DNA of 64,000 nucleotides from Gammaproteobacteria bacterium (GCA_024639905.1 JAHEGE010000004.1:62001-126000); one strand, 5' to 3'. Counted from the first letter of the stretch, positions 51,584-60,927 are shown. Notes: generated by a model not told the origin, from the letters alone. Made by a program: numbers and translations.

Positions 51584-53143
51584 ATGAACAGCGTGACCAA
51601 GCAACGCCAACCTATTCAACAGCCCGTGCAACAGCCCATGCAGCTGCGACGACACGCGCTTCAGCCAGCCTCACGGCAGCTGCTGCGTGTGCGTAGTGCC
51701 GCGATGTCGGCTGTAGGCGTTGTGGTAGCGGCATTACTGCTCTCCTCTGTCATGGTTACGACCGTGCGCGCTGACGAAAACGTTCAGGCTCCAGTGTCTA
51801 GCCAAGCCGATGTGGGCGAGGTCAGCCTTGTGCTTGGCCGCGCGTATCGCGAGCGTGGCGCCGATCGCGAGCGACTGGCGGCAGGCGATGCGGTACGGGT
51901 GGGTGACACGGTATACACAGAAGCTGGCGGCCATGTGCACGTGCGCTTCGTCGACGATGCCTTGGTGAGTGTGCGACCTAGCAGCACGCTCGAGATCGTC
52001 CGTTACGATTATGATGCGAGCCGTCCCGAACACTCTGCGGTGAAGTTTGAGCTGAGCGAAGGCGTTGCCCGTGCGATCTCTGGCGATGCCGCGAAATCGG
52101 CGCGCGAACGGTTCCGCATGAATACCCCCATCGCCGCCATCGGCGTGCGGGGAACAGACTTTGTAGTAAGCGCTAACTCCGGCTCTATGCGAGCACTGGT
52201 CAATGAAGGCTCGATTGTTGTTGCGCCATACTCGAGCGAATGTAGCTCCGAGGCCTTGGGTCCTTGCGCTCTGGACGCCGTAGAATTAACCCAAAACACG
52301 CTCCAAGCTGTCGAAGTAGACCAAGCTGCGCGCGCGCCGCGCTTGGTAGCCAGCGTCAGCAATCGCTCGGCTGCTGCCGTGCGCTTACCGAATGCCGACC
52401 CCGCGACCACCCCTGCGCCTAGCGAGGCGGCGGTCGCCAGCACAGAGGCGCCAGCGAGCAACGCTGCCGCTACCCCATCTGACAGCACCGAGGTCTACCT
52501 CGAAAGCGTCGCGAATGAGAAGGTCACGACGGTCGCGGCGAACACGCAGCCAGCGCCAGTCTTACCAGAGACGACTCCAGTAATCCCTGAGCCCGAGCCG
52601 CTCATCGATTTTACCCCCACAGTGGCGCTAACAGCCGCCGACACTGCCTCAAGCCAGCTCGTCTGGGGCCGTTGGTCTGACTCTACTGCGACCGACAATT
52701 TGTTTGCCATCGATCTCGAGACTGCGCGCGAAGGCCGCAAGGTGACTATCTCTGGCGATGGCGCGCTGCTGTATCGCAGCGAGCCGACAGGCGCCCGCGT
52801 AGACCGCGACCTCACGTTGGTTAAGTTCGACCTCGCCTCTGCACAGGCATTCTACGACGCCGGCACCGGCGTGGTGGCTATGCGTGTAGGCGGCGGCGAC
52901 CTGGAACTGGATTTCGTTGAGCGCGCCTTCGCCACGTCACTGCTTCTAGACCACGCAGCGACCGGCGAGATCAATTTCCGCGCCAACGGCACCATCGCCG
53001 ACGGCGGCTATTTCCGCATGAAGACAGACACCCAGAGAGTCACTGGCGCCGTTGCCACAGACGGCTCCGAGGCGTCTTACTATTTTGAGCAGCAACTCGA
53101 GAGCGGCTCGGTCAACGGCTTCACCCTGTGGGGTGCCCAGTAA
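51584..53143 (+). CDS. FecR-domain secreted/periplasmic protein (ORF open from 51485)
   Basis: N-terminal TM/signal; VSLVLGRAYRERGADRERLAAGDAVRVGDTVYTEAGGHVHVRFVDDALVSVRPSSTLEIVRYDYD; TPIAAIGVRGTDFVV typical FecR motif. Confidence 0.88.
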   Translation: MNSVTKQRQPIQQPVQQPMQLRRHALQPASRQLLRVRSAAMSAVGVVVAALLLSSVMVTTVRADENVQAPVSSQADVGEVSLVLGRAYRERGADRERLAAGDAVRVGDTVYTEAGGHVHVRFVDDALVSVRPSSTLEIVRYDYDASRPEHSAVKFELSEGVARAISGDAAKSARERFRMNTPIAAIGVRGTDFVVSANSGSMRALVNEGSIVVAPYSSECSSEALGPCALDAVELTQNTLQAVEVDQAARAPRLVASVSNRSAAAVRLPNADPATTPAPSEAAVASTEAPASNAAATPSDSTEVYLESVANEKVTTVAANTQPAPVLPETTPVIPEPEPLIDFTPTVALTAADTASSQLVWGRWSDSTATDNLFAIDLETAREGRKVTISGDGALLYRSEPTGARVDRDLTLVKFDLASAQAFYDAGTGVVAMRVGGGDLELDFVERAFATSLLLDHAATGEINFRANGTIADGGYFRMKTDTQRVTGAVATDGSEASYYFEQQLESGSVNGFTLWGAQ

Positions 53144-55239
53144 TGGCCAAGCATACGCCTCTCTTTCAGCGACTCGCTGCGCTGCCTGGCATTAGCCAGC
53201 TGCTCGCTCTGCACCCGCGTTCGGGCCGTTTGGTAGTGCTCGCAGCCGCTGCTGCTATTACCGCGCTGGTTTTCTCCGTGCCAAGTCTGCGCATTCAGCT
53301 TGCTGGCGTTGAAGAGCGTCTCGGCGCGTTGGGTTGGACACTGGCGCCAGACACCACAACAGAATCGCGCATTGTCATTGTGGCGATTGATGAGCAGAGT
53401 CTCGCCGACGTTGGCCCTTGGCCTTGGGCGCGCGAAACTATGGCAGACCTCACGCGGTCAATCGACGCGGCAGGCGCCCAGCTGCAACTTCACGACATCG
53501 TGTATTCCGAGCCCAAAGACGGCGACCAACAGCTGATTGCTGCGCTCACTAACGCCCGCGGCGCGGTTATCTCACAGGTGCCCGTACTCGCAGTTAACCA
53601 AAGCGCAGGCTTGGCGCCCGAAACGGTGCGCGCAGGCGTAATGGGCGGTGCGCTTAGTGGCATTAACTGCACCTCGATTGCGCCGAATGGGATAGCACAG
53701 AGCGGCAGTTTCCTCGCGCCTCATCAAGGTTTCGCGGCTGTGCCCAAAGGCCACATCACCCCTATCGTGAATGCCGACGGATCGATTACCAAGCAGCCGG
53801 CTGCCGTGTGTGTCGACGGCAGTGCCTATCCCGCACTCGCCCTTGCGGGCTTGCTGGAAGCGGCCAATGCCGAACAAGGCCAGCGCGCGGGTGCCTCGCT
53901 GCAAGCCGACACTGCCTTTTTTGGCCCGGCGCAGCGCTTAAGTTTAGACGCCTACCCTGGCCTCGCAGTGCCGCTAGATGCCCAGGGCAATTTGCGAGTG
54001 TCGTTCGCTAAAGACCCAAGCAGCTATTTAGTGGTGCCAGCCGCCGACGTGCTTAACGGCACCGTCGATCCGGCACTGTTCGACAATGCGTGGGTGCTTG
54101 TTGGCGCGACGGCATTCGGCCTTGGCGATGTAGTACCAACGCCTTACGGCGGCGCGACCCCGGGCGTTGAGTTGCAAGCGCGCATTCTCGCCAGCGTGCT
54201 CGACATGCAGGTGCCTTATACGCCACGTAATGCGCTCCCCCTTCTTCTGCTTATCGCGCTAGTTTTTGCGCTCGTGCTGCAACAAGCAGCGGCGTTAATG
54301 AACGGTCGGTTTAGTGCGCTGATGCTGCCGGCCTCGGCGATCGTTCTGCCTGCAGTTGCCTTGGGCCTACACGCCCAATGGCTAAACACCTCGGCCCTGT
54401 GGCTGGGTTGGATGCTGCCTGCGTTGTTTGCCTTCGTCGGTGCCACCTTATTATTTGTTCTCGAGCAGGCGCGCATGCGCAGCCAGCGCGATCGCGTGTT
54501 TACCAATTTGGCGAGTTATCTGCCGAGCGATGTAGCACAGCAAATCGCTTACAGCCTGCCAACGTCTAACATGAGCGCAGAGCGCCGCAATGTGACGCTG
54601 CTCAGCGCCGATCTGCGCAATTTCTCGGCCTTTAGCGAGGCTCGCGAGCCAGAGCAGGCCGCGGCGGTTTTACACTATTTCTTCCAGAAAGCGACGGACA
54701 TCGTCGAAAGCCATGGCGGCAAACTGCACGAGTATAAGGGCGATAGCATTCTCGCCGTGTGGAACGCCCAAGACGCAAAATCGGCGCAACAAGCGCTTAG
54801 CGCCGCACAGCAATTAGTCGCCGAGATCGATCATGTCTCGTTGCAAGCAAAAACGCCTTACGGCCTCGAGCCTCTCGCGCTTGGCGTGAGTATTGAGCAG
54901 GGCCCTGCTCTGGTGGGTTCAATAGGGCCTGCGCATCGCCGCACCCACACACTGCTCGGCGACACGGTAACTATCGCGCTGCGCATGCAAGAAATGACAG
55001 CCGAACTCGCACAACCGATTCTCATCGGCGAATGCGCGGCGCGGCAGTTAGACGCAGCACAACTGCAATCGCAGGGCAGCTTCTTGCTTGCCGGCTTAAC
55101 GATTCCGCACGTGCTTTTCGCCCCGCAGGTAGAAGACAATATCGATGACCTGGGCTCGTTAAGTGCCGCCCTGCAGGCCCGCGAAGAAGGCGGCGATACC
55201 TCGCCCAAACTGCGAGTGCTCGCAGGCGGACGCCGCTAA
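53143..55239 (+). CDS. CHASE2 sensor - class III nucleotidyl cyclase
   Basis: CHASE2: IVIVAIDEQSLADVGPWPWARETMADLTRSIDAAGAQLQLHDIVYSEP; three C-terminal-of-CHASE2 TMs; cyclase LLSADLRNFSAFSE...KGDSILAVW...LLGDTVTIALRMQ; starts in TAATG overlap with FecR gene. Confidence 0.92.
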   Translation: MAKHTPLFQRLAALPGISQLLALHPRSGRLVVLAAAAAITALVFSVPSLRIQLAGVEERLGALGWTLAPDTTTESRIVIVAIDEQSLADVGPWPWARETMADLTRSIDAAGAQLQLHDIVYSEPKDGDQQLIAALTNARGAVISQVPVLAVNQSAGLAPETVRAGVMGGALSGINCTSIAPNGIAQSGSFLAPHQGFAAVPKGHITPIVNADGSITKQPAAVCVDGSAYPALALAGLLEAANAEQGQRAGASLQADTAFFGPAQRLSLDAYPGLAVPLDAQGNLRVSFAKDPSSYLVVPAADVLNGTVDPALFDNAWVLVGATAFGLGDVVPTPYGGATPGVELQARILASVLDMQVPYTPRNALPLLLLIALVFALVLQQAAALMNGRFSALMLPASAIVLPAVALGLHAQWLNTSALWLGWMLPALFAFVGATLLFVLEQARMRSQRDRVFTNLASYLPSDVAQQIAYSLPTSNMSAERRNVTLLSADLRNFSAFSEAREPEQAAAVLHYFFQKATDIVESHGGKLHEYKGDSILAVWNAQDAKSAQQALSAAQQLVAEIDHVSLQAKTPYGLEPLALGVSIEQGPALVGSIGPAHRRTHTLLGDTVTIALRMQEMTAELAQPILIGECAARQLDAAQLQSQGSFLLAGLTIPHVLFAPQVEDNIDDLGSLSAALQAREEGGDTSPKLRVLAGGRR

Positions 55240-55345
55240 ACTCCAACACTCCCAATATTGAATACAGGCATCTGGTCTGCGCTGTGTTAGGCTTTACAAA
55301 CACCTGTCGGCACAATAATAGAATTAATTGCGAGCTTTTAGGCGC

Positions 55346-56779
55346 ATGGCACAACTCCAAGCAAAAGCAGTTGCGAAGTCTGTTGTAGCCTTAACGGCGC
55401 TGTCCGCCTCGGTTTTTTTTACGGCCCTCCTTACTACTCCAGCCGCACAGGCTCAAACTCCTGCGAGTTGCCCAAGCCTCGGCGACTACTACCCCACCAT
55501 TTTCTTCGCTCAACAGGGCTTGCCTGGTGGCGATGCAGAGGCTGAACCTACGCGGGCTGCATGGCAGCAGTTGGCGCAGGAGCTCCGAGCATTGCAAGAC
55601 AGCTGCCTGCGCTCTTCGGAGTACTACGCGCTGTTGGGCGCCGCCGAGATGAACCGTGGTGCGACCGATTCCGCCGCCGAGGCGCTCGAGCGTGCTTTAT
55701 TGCTAGACCCCAACAACGGCGCCGCGCAGATCGACTACGCCAGCGTGCTCTTCGCCTTGGGTCAGCTGTTTCCCGCGTTACAACTCAACGATCAGTTGTT
55801 GGGCCGAGAAGACCTGCCGACCGAGCTGCGAGAGAGCCTAGTAAGCCGCGGGCAAAACTGGCGTGGCGCCACCAAGCAGCATCGCCTGGTGGCGGATGTT
55901 TCCGCCGGCTACGACAATAACCTGAACGGCGCGCCCAATGTTGAGCTACTAACGCTGACCCTGTCGGGCGAGCCGGTGCAGCTCGCTTTAAACGAAGATT
56001 TTCAGCAGCAAGCAGGCGGCTACAGCACGTTAAAGCTAACTAGCAGCCATCAAACGCGCACCGACGAGGGTCGCCACGGCTGGGAGCACGAAGCCCGGGG
56101 CAGGGTGAGCCAAGACACGCAGTCGGATCTGCTGCAGTTTAGCTCTCAATATTCGACGGTGCGTGCATCGCGCAGGCGCACCGTGCAATGGGACGCGGGT
56201 GCGACGACGCTATTCTTCGGCGGCAGCGCGCTGTACACGGCGTCGCAGACCCGCCTAAGGGTTCAAAACACAAGCAGTAAGCGCTGCGCGCCGGTGTTTG
56301 ACCTCGCCACGCAGTACCAGCGCTTCCATTCGCAGCCGGCGCTAGATGCGTGGGAAAGCCGCACGACCGCGGGGCTTAACTGCGTGACAGCGCTTAGGTC
56401 GGGCACCGCGCTGCGCTATGGCTTCGATGCGGGGTATATCTACAGCAAGGCCCTGAGTGCCAATCGCCCAGGCGCGGACCGCGACGGCGTGCAGGCTAGC
56501 GCGCGTTTCCAGCGGGCGTTGCTGCGAGGAGAGCTGTTCATGCAGGCCTCGGTTACCCATCTTAACGACGACAAGGGCTACAGCGCGCTGCTCGCCAACG
56601 GCGAAGCGCGCTGGCAGCGCCGCAACCAGGCGCTTATTCGGCACCGGACCCCTTTCGCGCTGGGCAGCAAGACAGCGCAGTTCACCATCACCGCCTTCCT
56701 GCAGCGACAGTCGAGCAATATCGCGTTGTTCGATACCAAGGATGCGAGCTTAGAATTCGGGTTTAGCGTCCCAATTTAG
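55346..56779 (+). CDS. TPR-containing outer-membrane beta-barrel protein (Slam/DUF560-like architecture)
   Basis: Signal peptide ...TTPAAQAQ; TPR-like EYYALLGAAEMNRGATDSAAEALERALLLDPNNGAAQIDYASVLFALGQ; C-terminal alternating beta-barrel strands ending LEFGFSVPI. Confidence 0.7.
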   Translation: MAQLQAKAVAKSVVALTALSASVFFTALLTTPAAQAQTPASCPSLGDYYPTIFFAQQGLPGGDAEAEPTRAAWQQLAQELRALQDSCLRSSEYYALLGAAEMNRGATDSAAEALERALLLDPNNGAAQIDYASVLFALGQLFPALQLNDQLLGREDLPTELRESLVSRGQNWRGATKQHRLVADVSAGYDNNLNGAPNVELLTLTLSGEPVQLALNEDFQQQAGGYSTLKLTSSHQTRTDEGRHGWEHEARGRVSQDTQSDLLQFSSQYSTVRASRRRTVQWDAGATTLFFGGSALYTASQTRLRVQNTSSKRCAPVFDLATQYQRFHSQPALDAWESRTTAGLNCVTALRSGTALRYGFDAGYIYSKALSANRPGADRDGVQASARFQRALLRGELFMQASVTHLNDDKGYSALLANGEARWQRRNQALIRHRTPFALGSKTAQFTITAFLQRQSSNIALFDTKDASLEFGFSVPI

Positions 56780-57008
56780 TGCTAATTACTGCAATAAAAG
56801 CCCCTCATGCAGGCGCCCGTCTGCCAAGCGTCAAATAACTTGTTTAAATACAGGTATTTATGGCGCGCAATAAAAGTAAAGCATTGATACAAAAACTTGA
56901 ACTAAGCCCCAGCCTTTAGTATTATTCGCTGGATATCCTGCTGAGGTTGTGCACGACCATCGACTTCAGGCCTGATGTAACGGCGTTTTCTAGCGTAATC
57001 GTGGTGTG

Positions 57009-57024
57009 TGTGACTTCAATCACA
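57009..57024. promoter_or_regulatory. Perfect CRP-type operator TGTGA-CTTCAA-TCACA upstream of S-layer-like gene
   Basis: tgtgacttcaatcaca; exact TGTGA-N6-TCACA palindrome; shares 15/16 bases (gtgtgactkcaatcac) with the 51491 site. Confidence 0.78.
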
Positions 57025-57204
57025 GGCTCTTGCGAGGCAGCTAGCTTATGCTTGTTTCAACGATGGTATACCGCCGGCCTAACTTTGTGGGACGGGCCGG
57101 TCGCAATCGTCACAGCAAAACGTTGTAAGACGTTGGATATAAAGAAAGAATTAAAGAACGTTAACGTTAAAAATTTTTAATTGATCTCTAGGAGATACAC
57201 CACA

Positions 57205-60200
57205 ATGGCTTTTATTACTGCTGAATCACGAAGCGATATCATCGCTCTCGTAGTTACAATGCTAAACCGCGCACCAGATAACGCGCTTCTCGACGAGCTG
57301 GTTACTGCCTACAACGGCGGCTCATCAATGGCTGAAATCGCTGACCACATTGCTGCGTCTGACGAATTCGTTGCCGCTAACTCAGCATCACAAACTGCTG
57401 AAGAGTACGCTGCTGCTGCACTCGACCGTGCATTCACTGGCGCGACTGTTTCTGCTGAGCTGCGCACTGCTGCAATCGACCTCGCAGTAACATACCTCAA
57501 CGACGGTATGACAAAAGCTGGCCTCGCTATCGCGATCAACGACTTCCTATCTAACCCAGACGTTCTGGTTAACCCTGACCAAGCAGACTTTGCTGACATC
57601 GCGCAGGCATTTGTTAACCGCGCTGACGTTGCTGAGTACTACGTACTTGACGCAGACCTGGGCGACCTGACTGCAGCTGAGCTGACAGCAGCCCTCGCTT
57701 CTGTAACAGAAGACGCAGCGACTGTAACTGCAGCTAAAGCAGCAGCAGACGACACAGCAGCCGCTGCAGAAGTGGTTCCTGGCCAGACTTTTACGCTCAC
57801 TACAGGTGCTGACTCGTATGGTCCTACTGCGGCTACAGCCACAGCTCGCACTACCGCCGGCAATGACACTTTCCGCGGGCAGCTCGACACAGCTGACTTC
57901 ATTGATGGTGGTGCTGGAACCGATACAGTAAACGCATCAATCGCTGATGGTTCAGCAGCAGTTACTATCAAGCCACTGTTGTCCAACGTTGAGACAATCA
58001 ATCTCGCGATAACTGATGGTAATGCGCTCGATAATCTCGTGACGCTAGACCTCGGCGACTCTACTGGCGTTAACACTGTTGCCCTCACATTGGGTGCAGA
58101 TGTAACAACTTCACTGACGGGCGCACGCGGTCAAGACGTAACTCTGAAGGCAGGCGGTGCAACTTCTGTATCAACCGTTGCTTACTCGGGTTTATCTACA
58201 GCAACGAATGGTGGTCAGGACGCAAAGACTATCAATGTCGCGCAAATTGACCTCGTAACTCTGACAGTTGCGGGCGTTGAAGAGCTTACTCTCAATGTTT
58301 CTGGTACTGCAGGCGACGTAGATGCCATTGCCGTTGCTGCACTAGAGAAACTAACGATAACGGGCGGTGCTTCTTCTGCGCTCGCTGCGTTTGCGCTTGG
58401 AACAAATGGAACTAACGCCGACGACGCAATTGAATTTGACGGACTCGACACAGGCGAAATTGGTGTAATCGATGCTTCTCAATCTACAGGTAACGTAGTG
58501 TTGGAAGTTGATGACTCATTTGATTTTGAAGCTACAGGCGGTGCAGGCAAGCTCACAATAAGCAATGATTCTGCTGGTGCAGCGGGCGCTGCAGCTACTG
58601 CGGAAGTAACTATTACTTCTGGTGCTGGTGGTATTAACGCCACTATCGAAGGCGGTGCTAATACTGCGACAGCTACAGCGATTACTACTGTGACAATCAC
58701 TGGCTCCGCTGCAAAAGATACTGTAAACATCGCGGGTGTTGTTAATCCTACGGACATCACGTCTACGGCGTTAGTTAATGAAGCTAACGCGACTAACGCA
58801 ACTGTATCGACTGGCGAAGGCGCTGACTCGATTACTATTGACGCGGGTGTTGTTTCAATTGACGCTGGCGCGGGCGACGACACACTGACTGTAACTACTT
58901 GGTCAGCTATCACCGCTGCAGATTCGATTAATCTGGGAGACGGTGAAGATACAGTCGTAACATCAGAAGCTACGCTGAGTGCTTCACAGCGAGCGACTAT
59001 GGCACGTCTAGGTGCGGAGGCCGTCACTACAACAGCGACAGCTGAAAAAGTAGTTAACACCACGCTGCTGGGAACAGTTTCCAAAGTAACTGTTGCTGCG
59101 CATACCGCGACAGCCGCAGTTGCAGGTAATGACGGTGGTGGAGCCGCCTCCACTGCTGGAATCGATGCTCTCGCTTTCACATCCCATAATGAAGCATCAA
59201 ACCTAGTAATTGCTGCCGCTCTTGCGGGACAGGTAGGTTCTGCAAACACAGGCGTACTTGCAGCTGATGTGGGTGGAACCGGAGGTACTGGTCTAGACCT
59301 AGATGCCTACCTTGATAACGGAAGCAACTCCGTCACTATCGCTCTTGTTGATAACTCCGATATTTCTGGCGGTGTGGGTGGAGCAGCAGCTAACGATGCC
59401 ACTAATGTCACCATCGGTGGAGCGGGTGGTATTGGTATAGATGCCAACGAATATGAAGTGATTAACTTAGTTCTCTCAGCCACAGATACTACTAAAGATA
59501 CTGTAACAGTTCGAGGCGGCATTGGTGGAGTTGGTGACAGCGGAACCTCAGCTGACGGTGGTGCGGCAGGCGCCGATGTCATAGTCGGAACCAACGCTAC
59601 GATCAACATTACAGAGTTCCTTGCGGCCGCATCTGGTACTACACCGCTGACGATTAAAGACCATATCTCTTCAATTGATCTTGGTACGATCACAGGTAAT
59701 AACGTGAACGTCCAAGCCGGTACATTGAATGGCTCAGTAACCATCGCGGCAGTCAGCGGCAACGCTACAATCGTTACAGGTGCTGGTGCAGACTCGATAG
59801 CTACTGGAACAGGTATTGATACAATCAACACGGGTGCCGGAGACGATACTATCGACGGTCGAACTGGCGCGGATATGATCACAACCGGTACTGGTAATGA
59901 CATCATCACTTTGGCTGATGGGGATTCAACTGAAGCTTCTATGAAGAAAGTCTATGACTTTACGACTATGGCGAACGGTTATTTGTCTTCAGCAGCCACT
60001 GACACGCCAGCTGAAGTAGCATCTACGAACGTTGCTGGTGCTAATGCAGATATTCTCGATGTCTCAGCAACTACAGTAGTAGCAGACAAGACAGCGACTG
60101 ATACCGGTGTTGATATTGGCGCAGCGACTGACATTAAAGACGTCATCAAAAACGGAATCTTAACTCTGACCGGTGATAATGCAAGCTCTGTTGACACACT

Positions 60201-60414
60201 TGGTGAGTGGATCGATCAAGCTGAAGCAGCTATCGGTAACTCAGAATCTGTAGCTTTTGTATTCGGCGGCGATACCTATGTCGTTCTTGAAGACGGCGCC
60301 GGCAACACAGATGTTGTAATTCAACTAGTTGGTACTGTTGCCACCGGTCTTGCTCAGGTTGATGCCGGTGCAACCGTGGTTCAAGGCGGCGAAGGCTTCG
60401 TCTTGATGGGCTAA
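57205..60414 (+). CDS. Large RTX/S-layer-like (RsaA-like) type I secreted protein
   Basis: No Sec signal; helical N-terminus (MAFITAESRSDIIALVVTMLNRAPDNALLDELVTAYNGG..., DUF4214-like); long T/A/G/V-rich beta-repeat region; RTX nonapeptides NTGAGDDTIDGRTGADMITTGTGNDIITLADGD near C-terminus; strong RBS ctaggaga. Confidence 0.88.
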   Translation: MAFITAESRSDIIALVVTMLNRAPDNALLDELVTAYNGGSSMAEIADHIAASDEFVAANSASQTAEEYAAAALDRAFTGATVSAELRTAAIDLAVTYLNDGMTKAGLAIAINDFLSNPDVLVNPDQADFADIAQAFVNRADVAEYYVLDADLGDLTAAELTAALASVTEDAATVTAAKAAADDTAAAAEVVPGQTFTLTTGADSYGPTAATATARTTAGNDTFRGQLDTADFIDGGAGTDTVNASIADGSAAVTIKPLLSNVETINLAITDGNALDNLVTLDLGDSTGVNTVALTLGADVTTSLTGARGQDVTLKAGGATSVSTVAYSGLSTATNGGQDAKTINVAQIDLVTLTVAGVEELTLNVSGTAGDVDAIAVAALEKLTITGGASSALAAFALGTNGTNADDAIEFDGLDTGEIGVIDASQSTGNVVLEVDDSFDFEATGGAGKLTISNDSAGAAGAAATAEVTITSGAGGINATIEGGANTATATAITTVTITGSAAKDTVNIAGVVNPTDITSTALVNEANATNATVSTGEGADSITIDAGVVSIDAGAGDDTLTVTTWSAITAADSINLGDGEDTVVTSEATLSASQRATMARLGAEAVTTTATAEKVVNTTLLGTVSKVTVAAHTATAAVAGNDGGGAASTAGIDALAFTSHNEASNLVIAAALAGQVGSANTGVLAADVGGTGGTGLDLDAYLDNGSNSVTIALVDNSDISGGVGGAAANDATNVTIGGAGGIGIDANEYEVINLVLSATDTTKDTVTVRGGIGGVGDSGTSADGGAAGADVIVGTNATINITEFLAAASGTTPLTIKDHISSIDLGTITGNNVNVQAGTLNGSVTIAAVSGNATIVTGAGADSIATGTGIDTINTGAGDDTIDGRTGADMITTGTGNDIITLADGDSTEASMKKVYDFTTMANGYLSSAATDTPAEVASTNVAGANADILDVSATTVVADKTATDTGVDIGAATDIKDVIKNGILTLTGDNASSVDTLGEWIDQAEAAIGNSESVAFVFGGDTYVVLEDGAGNTDVVIQLVGTVATGLAQVDAGATVVQGGEGFVLMG

Positions 60415-60468
60415 GCTTGAATAGTTTTGGTCGGAATAAGATCCTTCTAAAACCTAGCTAAAACCAAG

Positions 60469-60499
60469 AAAGCCAACTCTTAACGGGGTTGGCTTTTTT
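60469..60499 (+). terminator. Rho-independent terminator after S-layer-like gene
   Basis: AAAGCCAAC-tcttaacggg-GTTGGCTTTTTT. Confidence 0.9.
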
Positions 60500-60546
60500 G
60501 TGCGTGGGTGTTTTGTAGACTATGATCGGCGAAAAGGCTTCAGGCT

Positions 60547-60927
60547 GTGCCGATGAACATAACAATCCTCGCAAGTGGCAGATCTAGCCAGTGCAAACGT
60601 TTCTTTAAAGACGGAGACGCTGTTAGATCGAAGAGGGCTGAGATGTCTGCTTACTTCAGGTACGAGTCTGGAGCAGTAAACGACATTGACGAGTTTGCTT
60701 CGTTACTCACGGAGCTTGAACAAGACAGATCAAGGTTTATCATCAGAGGTCAGTTGGCTGAAGATGTAGACACTGACAAGCCAATGCGACGTAGGCTCTA
60801 TCGTAATGATAGATCAGAGCCTAATGAGTCTCCCTTTCTAGATGTCCCTGCTTCATGGGTGATGATTGACGTAGATAAACTCGCCTTATCCGAGGGGATG
60901 AGTACTACCGAAGAGATATTATTATAA
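60547..60927 (+). pseudogene. Short ORF resembling the N-terminus of mobile-element/phage primase-like proteins; probably a truncated fragment
   Basis: LLTELEQDRSRFIIRGQLAEDVDTDKPMRRRLYRNDRSEP...FLDVPASWVMIDVDKL pattern recalled from primase-like proteins; no catalytic or helicase part follows. Confidence 0.45.

Noticed and set aside
57309-60197. Long minus-strand ORFs (57309-57599, 57639-58088, 58215-58451, 58479-59249, 59307-59909, 59979-60197) antisense to the S-layer-like gene
   Set aside because: Low-complexity S/V/A/P translations are mirror images of the repetitive T/A/G/V-rich coding strand; no RBS or family match; the plus-strand frame is clearly coding.
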